Part shown: positions 5,273 through 8,508 of the stretch, piece after piece
Numbering within the stretch: the first letter of the stretch is position 1
Layout: each line of letters starts with the position of its first letter
DNA from: Moorella sp. UBA4076
GTDB taxonomy: Bacteria > Bacillota > DSM-521 > Neomoorellales > Neomoorellaceae
Reading direction: 5' to 3'
DNA: 8,508 nucleotides
Assembly (NCBI GenBank): GCA_002383405.1
Contig: DFYS01000076.1
Coordinates: 11,211-19,718 of the forward strand
Made by a program: the position numbers and the translations under genes
The notes under the pieces: generated by a model
What the model was told of the DNA's origin: nothing
Database searches by the model: none
Seen by the model: only the letters and a program-made list of their open reading frames with translations

Positions 5273-5434
5273 GTGGTACGCAGTAACTTCAAGCTGGAAC
5301 CGGCGCAGCCGGTCCCGCCGGATATTCCCACCTTTCACTTCCCAATTCCCGAAAACCCATATACGGAGGTGCTAATCGATGGCAGGTCTAACTTCAGCGG
5401 AATTAATGCAGATCCGAGAGAACCTGAGCAATGA
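5273..5434 (+). CDS. Possible 53-residue small protein overlapping the CotF-like gene
   Basis: GTG at 5273 follows GGGAGG (5259-5264) by 8 bases and opens 53 codons to TGA at 5432-5434. The product begins MVRSNFKLEPAQPVPP and is rich in proline (IPTFHFPIPENPY), unlike a typical noise frame. I recognise no domain, signal peptide or membrane segment. It would lead the coat operon and so could be a minor coat component. The weak point is a 56-base overlap with the well-supported gene at 5379, longer than normal operon overlaps. Its last 18 codons are therefore constrained by the other frame. The first part, before the overlap, looks more protein-like than the end. An in-frame ATG at 5240 has no good ribosome site. 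Confidence 0.4.
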   Translation: MVRSNFKLEPAQPVPPDIPTFHFPIPENPYTEVLIDGRSNFSGINADPREPEQ

Positions 5435-5579
5435 ATTACTGATGATCCAGAAATTCGGCGCCTTTGCAGCCCAGTGCAGCGATCCCCAGTTGAAGCAGGT
5501 CCTGGGCAACGTGCAGCAGGCCCACCAGCGGCACTACAACACTCTGTTCCGCCATCTGGGCGGGCAACAAATTATGTAG
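5379..5579 (+). CDS. Short CotF-like spore coat protein
   Basis: A 66-residue protein, start ATG 5379 with GGAGG (5365-5369) 9 bases upstream. The sequence has two amphipathic helices: LTSAELMQIRENLSNELLMIQKFGAFAAQ, then a turn at CSDPQLK and a second helix ending HQRHYNTLFRHLGG. This helical pair, with the YNTLxxHL ending, resembles the short partner proteins found beside CotF-domain genes in spore-forming clostridia (ferritin-like/CotF-like). Assignment is by resemblance only. It ends 14 bases before the CotF gene and the two are surely co-transcribed. It is expected in the mother cell during sporulation, deposited in the coat. No signal peptide. Confidence 0.75.
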   Translation: MAGLTSAELMQIRENLSNELLMIQKFGAFAAQCSDPQLKQVLGNVQQAHQRHYNTLFRHLGGQQIM

Positions 5580-5593
5580 GGGGGTTCAAAAAA

Positions 5594-5941
5594 ATGCCGA
5601 TGCAGCGTTTCGATGACAAAACCATGTGCAGTGATTGCCTGGCCAGTGAGAAGCTTTTAACCAGTTGCTATAATACGGCCATTACCGAAAGCGCTAACGA
5701 CCAGTTGCGGCGGGATTTTATGGCTGTATACCAGGATGAACAGGACTGCCTCAAGGCCGTCTGGGATATAATGCACGCCCGCGGTTGGTACCAGCTCAGT
5801 ATGGCCAGCCAGCAGGAGATCAGCCAGCTGCAACAGCGCCTGCAGCAGGAACAGATGCAGGTCCAGCAGGGCGGGATGCAGGGAGCGCAAACAGGTGCGA
5901 CGCCCCAGGTGGGAGGCGGCATCCCCCAGTACCGGATTTAA
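5594..5941 (+). CDS. CotF-domain spore coat protein
   Basis: A 115-residue protein. Residues of about 8-78 match the Coat F family: DKTMCSDCLASEKLLTSCYNTAITESANDQLRRDF, then an acidic helix and ARGWYQLSMASQQEI, the typical W-Y-x2-x-A ending. Start ATG 5594 follows a G-run (5579-5584) by 9 bases; it is G-rich rather than a classic GGAGG. A second ATG two codons later is equally possible. The tail is glutamine- and glycine-rich (LQQRLQQEQMQVQQGG onward), low in complexity, as in many coat proteins. Cysteines at the start (CSDC) could crosslink. It is the last gene of the coat operon. A sporulation sigma factor (SigE or SigK) is expected from the family, but I did not find a convincing promoter. 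Confidence 0.85.
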   Translation: MPMQRFDDKTMCSDCLASEKLLTSCYNTAITESANDQLRRDFMAVYQDEQDCLKAVWDIMHARGWYQLSMASQQEISQLQQRLQQEQMQVQQGGMQGAQTGATPQVGGGIPQYRI

Positions 5942-6148
5942 TTCAAACCGCGGGTGCCGGATAGCGCCGGCCTGGGGGGCAACATAACCTGGTGGCGGGT
6001 TTAAGTTGATAGGACAGCCGTTATCGCGGCCGGTTCAGCCGAGGCGCTATACCCCGGTACCGGTTTAGCCGGCGGGCAGATGTTGGCGCCCGCCGCAACA
6101 ACATAACCTTGCGCCGTTCCACCAGGGTCCATAAATGCATTCTCACAG
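5942..6148 (+). other. Structured GC-rich intergenic stretch after the coat operon
   Basis: No gene is visible. CAACATAACC occurs twice (5980-5989 and 6099-6108). Between them are two similar words, GCCGGTTCAGCCG (6029-6041) and ACCGGTTTAGCCG (6059-6071), giving a mirrored arrangement. A perfect 8-bp stem forms between 6070-6077 (CGGCGGGC) and 6088-6095 (GCCCGCCG). A terminator follows, so this could be a long 3' untranslated region or a small RNA. I match it to no known RNA family. Confidence 0.4.
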
Positions 6149-6185
6149 AAGTGCCTCCGGGAGGAAAACTGCCGGGGGCATTTTT
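6149..6185 (+). terminator. Rho-independent terminator
   Basis: A 9-bp stem (6152-6160 with 6172-6180, one T-G pair) with an 11-base purine-rich loop is followed at once by TTTTT (6181-6185). It would end the coat operon transcript or the structured stretch before it. Confidence 0.8.
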
Positions 6186-6202
6186 ACACCCCCCACATTT
6201 AT

Positions 6203-6444
6203 TGTAACTGCCCGGGCCGCCACTATTCTTAAGCTGCCCCCAGCGCTACCTGCCGTCAGGTTCACGAACCCGGCCAGCCATCGTATGGATTTTCTGGCCT
6301 ATTACACGTACACCGGAGCAGACGCCCATGCCGCCGGGCGGCACCAGCAGAGGGATGAAAACGGTGAGGTGAAGGGCTTCCAATCCGGAACTGGCACAGC
6401 CAGTTCCTACAAGCCTCTCACATCTCACTTCTCACATCCCACCC
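6203..6444 (+). repeat. Dispersed element, copy 2 (5' block, 3' block and heptads)
   Basis: Bases 6203-6297 align with 1250-1344, and 6342-6379 (CACCAGC to GGGCTT) with 1659-1693. Heptads CTCACAT, CTCACTT, CTCACAT and CCCACCC run through 6417-6444. The 3' part folds well: GTGAG (6364-6368) with CTCAC (6417-6421), GGCTT (6375-6379) with AAGCC (6411-6415), and a 9-bp hairpin GGAACTGGC/GCCAGTTCC (6387-6395 with 6399-6407). Here the two blocks are only 44 bases apart, against 314 in copy 1. It fills the space between the coat-operon terminator and nadE. Confidence 0.6.
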
Positions 6445-6576
6445 CTATTTTCAGGGTAGTTACTATTTATTTTGGGGGCGGCTGACTGGCAGGAGTTGGG
6501 CCTTCGGCGTCGAAAAAAAGGAAGAGACGCCCAGGGCCGACTGTCACCCACAAATCTCATTGAGGAGGAAAACAAT

Positions 6577-7302
6577 ATGGATTTAGCCAACATGACGGCA
6601 GACCTGGTAACATGGTTGCAGGAGGAAGTTAAAAAGGCCGGCTCCAAGGGGGTGGTGCTGGGTTTGAGCGGTGGCATTGACTCCGCTGTAGTGGCGGCCC
6701 TTTGCCGGCGGGCCTGGCCCGAACATTGCCTGGGCTTGATTATGCCCTGCCACAGCGACCCCGCCGATACCGCCGACGCCTGGATGGTGGCCCGCCACCT
6801 GGAACTGCCGGTGGTCGAAATAAGCCTGGATGATATTTACGACCGGCTGGTTTTACTATTAACCGGGGAACCCTACGCGGGGCAGCGGAGCCTGGCCCTG
6901 GCCAACCTGAAACCGCGCCTGCGCATGCTGACCCTCTATTTTCATGCCAACGAGCGCCATTACCTGGTTGTAGGTACAGGCAACAAGAGTGAGCTGGCCG
7001 TGGGTTATTTCACCAAATATGGCGACGGCGGCGTCGACCTGCTGCCCCTGGGTAACCTGGTCAAATCCCAGGTGCGGGAACTGGCCCGTTACCTGGAATT
7101 ACCGGCAAAGACTATTACCAGGGCCCCTTCAGCGGGTCTGTGGGCCGGCCAGACGGACGAGGGCGAGATGGGCCTTGCCTATGAGGTCCTGGACCGGTAT
7201 ATCTTGACAGGGGAAGCACCACCAGCGACGCGGGAGCGGATTGAAGCCATGGCTGCCTGCAGTGCTCACAAAAGGCGAATGCCCCTGGCGCCGCCCTTTT
7301 AG
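6577..7302 (+). CDS. nadE: NH3-dependent NAD+ synthetase
   Basis: A 241-residue enzyme that converts nicotinate adenine dinucleotide, ATP and ammonia to NAD+ in the last step of NAD synthesis, in the cytosol. SGGIDS (31-36) is the PP-loop pyrophosphatase signature that binds ATP. GTGNKSE, then YFTKYGDGGVDLLPLGNLVKSQVRELA and SAGLWAGQTDEGEMGL are the usual NadE landmarks. There is no N-terminal glutaminase (nitrilase) domain, so it uses free ammonia. Start ATG 6577 follows GAGGAGG (6562-6568) by 8 bases, and an in-frame start further upstream would add an unrelated extension through the leader. The family usually ends soon after HKRR, as here, but the final residues PLAPPF and the stop lie inside a 30-bp repeat shared with downstream sequence, so the native tail may have been replaced. 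Catalysis should be unaffected. Confidence 0.93.
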   Translation: MDLANMTADLVTWLQEEVKKAGSKGVVLGLSGGIDSAVVAALCRRAWPEHCLGLIMPCHSDPADTADAWMVARHLELPVVEISLDDIYDRLVLLLTGEPYAGQRSLALANLKPRLRMLTLYFHANERHYLVVGTGNKSELAVGYFTKYGDGGVDLLPLGNLVKSQVRELARYLELPAKTITRAPSAGLWAGQTDEGEMGLAYEVLDRYILTGEAPPATRERIEAMAACSAHKRRMPLAPPF

Positions 7303-7379
7303 CCGGGTAAAGGATGCAACCCAGAGCGAGCTGCTGCGTCTCCTCACCGCCTGGCGCCGCCCTTTTAGCCGGGTAAAGG
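7284..7379. repeat. Perfect 30-bp direct repeat, two copies, 36-bp spacer
   Basis: Bases 7284-7313 and 7350-7379 are identical, each starting CCTGGCGCCGCCC and ending GGGTAAAGG, with 36 bases between them. The 3' half is a near-palindrome centred on CCGG (TTTTAGCCGGGTAAA). Copy 1 supplies the last codons and TAG of nadE, and copy 2 supplies a TAA that closes the frame of the PIN fragment. This looks like a mobile or recombining short repeat rather than part of either gene. Confidence 0.85.
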
Positions 7380-7382
7380 TCC

Positions 7383-7661
7383 ATGCCACCTGTGCGGTAC
7401 CAGCAGGCGATGGCCGGTATTGAAAAAGGGGTCAGTGTAGCAATGCTGGACCGTCAGGCTGAGGCATGGGAAAAAGCGGCTCGCCTCAATTTTATTTTGC
7501 GGCGTCAGGGGCTAAACCTGCCGCTAATAGATGTTTTTATTGCCAGCTCGGCTCTCCTGCACGGGTATACCCTTGTCCATCATGACCGCCATTACGAGAT
7601 GGTCAAAAGGGCTGAACCCGCTCTAATAACTCTGGTTGTACCACCGCTTACAGAATTCTAG
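7383..7661 (+). pseudogene. VapC-like PIN toxin, N-terminally truncated
   Basis: The frame encodes up to 92 residues. From about residue 23 it matches the second half of a PIN-domain ribonuclease: an ARLNFILRRQG helix, then LPLIDVFIASSALLHGYTLVHHDRHYEMV, carrying the late acidic residues and the typical LADxxIAAxALxxGxxLVTxDxHF pattern. The first strand with the essential early aspartate (DTS/DTN) and about 50 residues are missing. The frame is closed upstream by TAA at 7374-7376 within the 30-bp repeat, and ATG 7383 has no usable ribosome site (AAAGG only 3 bases away). No VapB antitoxin precedes it; nadE occupies that place. It is most simply an inactive remnant. A short expressed protein cannot be excluded. 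Confidence 0.65.
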
Positions 7662-7765
7662 ACCCCATCAGAGGACGGCGGCCGGCATTTCACCCCCCGG
7701 TCAGGTAATAATTGATCCCGCTGGAATGCTATAGAGGTTTGTTGCAGAATAGAGGCCCCAACTTT

Positions 7766-7990
7766 TTATAAACTCCGCCAGAATTCTTTTTCCGTTATCT
7801 TAAGCTGGTGTCTAAGAATCCGGGCCCACAGGTTTTTAGGTATCTCTTTAGCCAGGGCGTGGCTGACTTTAGTCCGTAGGATAGTGCCGTCGATCAGGAC
7901 CTTTTCATAATACCAGTGGTCGGTGTCGCGAATTAACACCCAGCCGTTTTTATCGCAGTAGCGCTTTAATTCCCTGTAGGTTGGCGGCAT
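7766..7990 (-). CDS. HicA-like toxin (putative mRNA interferase)
   Basis: A 74-residue protein. YRELKRYCDKNGWVLIRDTDHWYYEKV, then DGTILRTKVSHALAKEIPKNLWARILRHQLKIT, follows the HicA (YcfA-like, double-stranded-RNA-binding fold) plan: a first helix, GW, a strand with a histidine where HicA has GSHH (H25 here), a second strand, H44 near EIP, and a C-terminal helix ending HQLxIT. H25 is the likely catalytic residue by analogy. It starts immediately after the antitoxin stop (TAA at 7993-7991, ATG at 7990-7988), so translation is probably coupled. Known HicA toxins cleave mRNA and block translation. The usual small HicA has GSHH, so RDTDHWYY is a divergent form. It runs convergent to the PIN fragment. 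Confidence 0.7.
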   Translation of the reverse strand: MPPTYRELKRYCDKNGWVLIRDTDHWYYEKVLIDGTILRTKVSHALAKEIPKNLWARILRHQLKITEKEFWRSL

Positions 7991-8419
7991 TTAGTTTATC
8001 TCCAGCAGGGACTGAATCTCGGCGTCAGAATTGGAGAGCAGCACCCGCAATAAATAAGGCAAATGCTGGCGCCGGTTGGGCGAGTTAAGGAAAAGCGGGG
8101 AGCGCTCGATATAGTCGCGGGCGTAGAGTTTGAGATCCTCTACCAGGGTCTTAATAGCTTCGTCTTTGGTGGGAGCATTGACGGCCAGCTCCAGGGCGTC
8201 CAGGGCCAGGGTAATAGAGCCGTCATCTTCCTGGAGAACCTCGGGTTTTAAGGAGTAACGGGCCAGGATTTCCTGCTCCAGGTCTGGCCTGATGACTAGC
8301 ACCTGTTCATTTCGCTTCCTCTTGATAACAACGGGCGTTAAAGCATTAAAGACCCGGTTATAAATACCGGAAAAACCCCGGCGCGCTTCCGTAAACTGAT
8401 ATTCAGCCAGCATGGTCAT
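7991..8419 (-). CDS. Antitoxin with Phd/YefM-like N-terminus and HicB-like segment
   Basis: A 142-residue protein upstream of, and adjoining, the HicA-like gene. The N-terminus (YQFTEARRGFSGIYNRVFN, about 7-25, then TPVVIKRKRNEQVLVIRPD, about 28-46) resembles Phd/YefM antitoxins, which bind operator DNA and read TEARxNFSELLDxV, PVxIxRxGxxxxVLV. Residues of about 62-106 (DDGSITLALDALELAVNAPTKDEAIKTLVEDLK) resemble the partial RNase H-like HicB fold (DGxYxVxLPxLPGxxxxGxTxEEA) that neutralises HicA. The C-terminal 35 residues are unassigned. Start ATG 8419 follows GGAGG (8434-8430) by 10 bases; MLAEYQF at 8413 is possible but too far away. Gene order is antitoxin then toxin. Auto-repression of the operon is expected from the family. 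The domain reading is by eye and the HicB part is the less certain. Confidence 0.65.
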   Translation of the reverse strand: MTMLAEYQFTEARRGFSGIYNRVFNALTPVVIKRKRNEQVLVIRPDLEQEILARYSLKPEVLQEDDGSITLALDALELAVNAPTKDEAIKTLVEDLKLYARDYIERSPLFLNSPNRRQHLPYLLRVLLSNSDAEIQSLLEIN

Positions 8420-8508
8420 CCCCCCCTCACCTCCATTCTAGTATATAATGAGCAAAATGTACAGAGTGATCATATATAAAGTATGCCCGAGAACAGAAAA
8501 TATAACTT
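8420..8508 (-). promoter_or_regulatory. AT-rich upstream region of the toxin-antitoxin operon
   Basis: On the minus strand, bases 8508-8435 are strongly AT-rich and include TATACT (a 5/6 -10 match) about 10 bases before the GGAGG site, plus a TGATCA palindrome further up (plus-strand 8468-8473). No convincing -35 hexamer lies 16-18 bases above that -10. An operator for the antitoxin would be expected here but cannot be fixed from one copy. Confidence 0.35.

Noticed and set aside
5224..5286. 20-residue frame from GTG 5224 before the coat operon
   Set aside because: GGAGG lies 14 bases upstream, which is too far, and the glycine-rich product overlaps the better-supported start at 5273.
6342..6437. 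Known riboswitch or T-box upstream of nadE
   Set aside because: The region folds well, but I see none of the conserved motifs of T-box, SAM, cobalamin or other classes that I can recognise.
6135..6485. 116-codon plus-strand frame before nadE as a gene
   Set aside because: It begins just before a terminator, runs through it and through the heptads, and has no ribosome site. The protein-like part is the dispersed element.
7284..7379. Two 30-bp repeats with a 36-bp spacer as a minimal CRISPR array
   Set aside because: The sizes fit, but there are only two units, no third repeat on either side, no cas genes or leader, and the first copy overlaps the end of nadE. A short mobile or recombining repeat explains it better.
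7241..7423. Frame carrying the twice-repeated peptide WRRPFSRVK
   Set aside because: The peptide repeats only because the 30-bp repeat has a 66-base period, a multiple of three. There is no ribosome site or domain.

Overview
The window looks like chromosomal DNA from a moderately GC-rich, endospore-forming, anaerobic Firmicute. I think a Moorella-like thermophilic acetogen is most likely, but I infer this and have not shown it. Supporting signs are strong GGAGG ribosome sites with some GTG starts, CotF-type spore coat proteins, a DUF1657 protein, a 4Fe-4S radical SAM enzyme and a selenocysteine-type UGA.

Layout. Positions 1-45 hold the tail of an upstream gene. A tRNA-Leu(UAA) with its own promoter and terminator follows (163-333). 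After an empty stretch, a small DUF1657 gene lies on the minus strand (698-937). About 860 bases without a convincing gene (938-1804) contain a diverged dispersed element, a perfect consensus sigma-A promoter and a structured leader. These lead into a radical SAM/twitch-type enzyme (1805-3202). A terminator hairpin separates it from a class-III aminotransferase (3386-4786). Next is the most notable gene, a glutaredoxin-like selenoprotein (4844-5080). Its active-site CPxC is UPSC, encoded with an in-frame TGA, and a bacterial SECIS-like hairpin follows. Ordinary gene calling would start this gene inside the SECIS and lose the catalytic site. A strong terminator closes it.

A short spore-coat operon follows (about 5273-5941: an overlapping small ORF, a short CotF-like protein and a CotF-domain protein), then a structured, terminator-ended intergenic stretch. 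A second copy of the dispersed element, ending in CTCACWT heptads, forms the leader of nadE (6577-7302). The last codons and stop of nadE lie inside a 30-bp repeat. A second copy of that repeat abuts a VapC-like PIN toxin fragment lacking its N-terminal half, which looks like a rearrangement scar. Convergent to it is an antitoxin/HicA-like toxin pair on the minus strand (8419 to 7766). The antitoxin seems to join a Phd/YefM-like N-terminus to a HicB-like segment.

Apart from the coat genes and the toxin-antitoxin pair, the genes look like separate transcription units. I see no single multi-gene pathway. The rSAM, aminotransferase and Sec-glutaredoxin are neighbours but are separated by hairpins.
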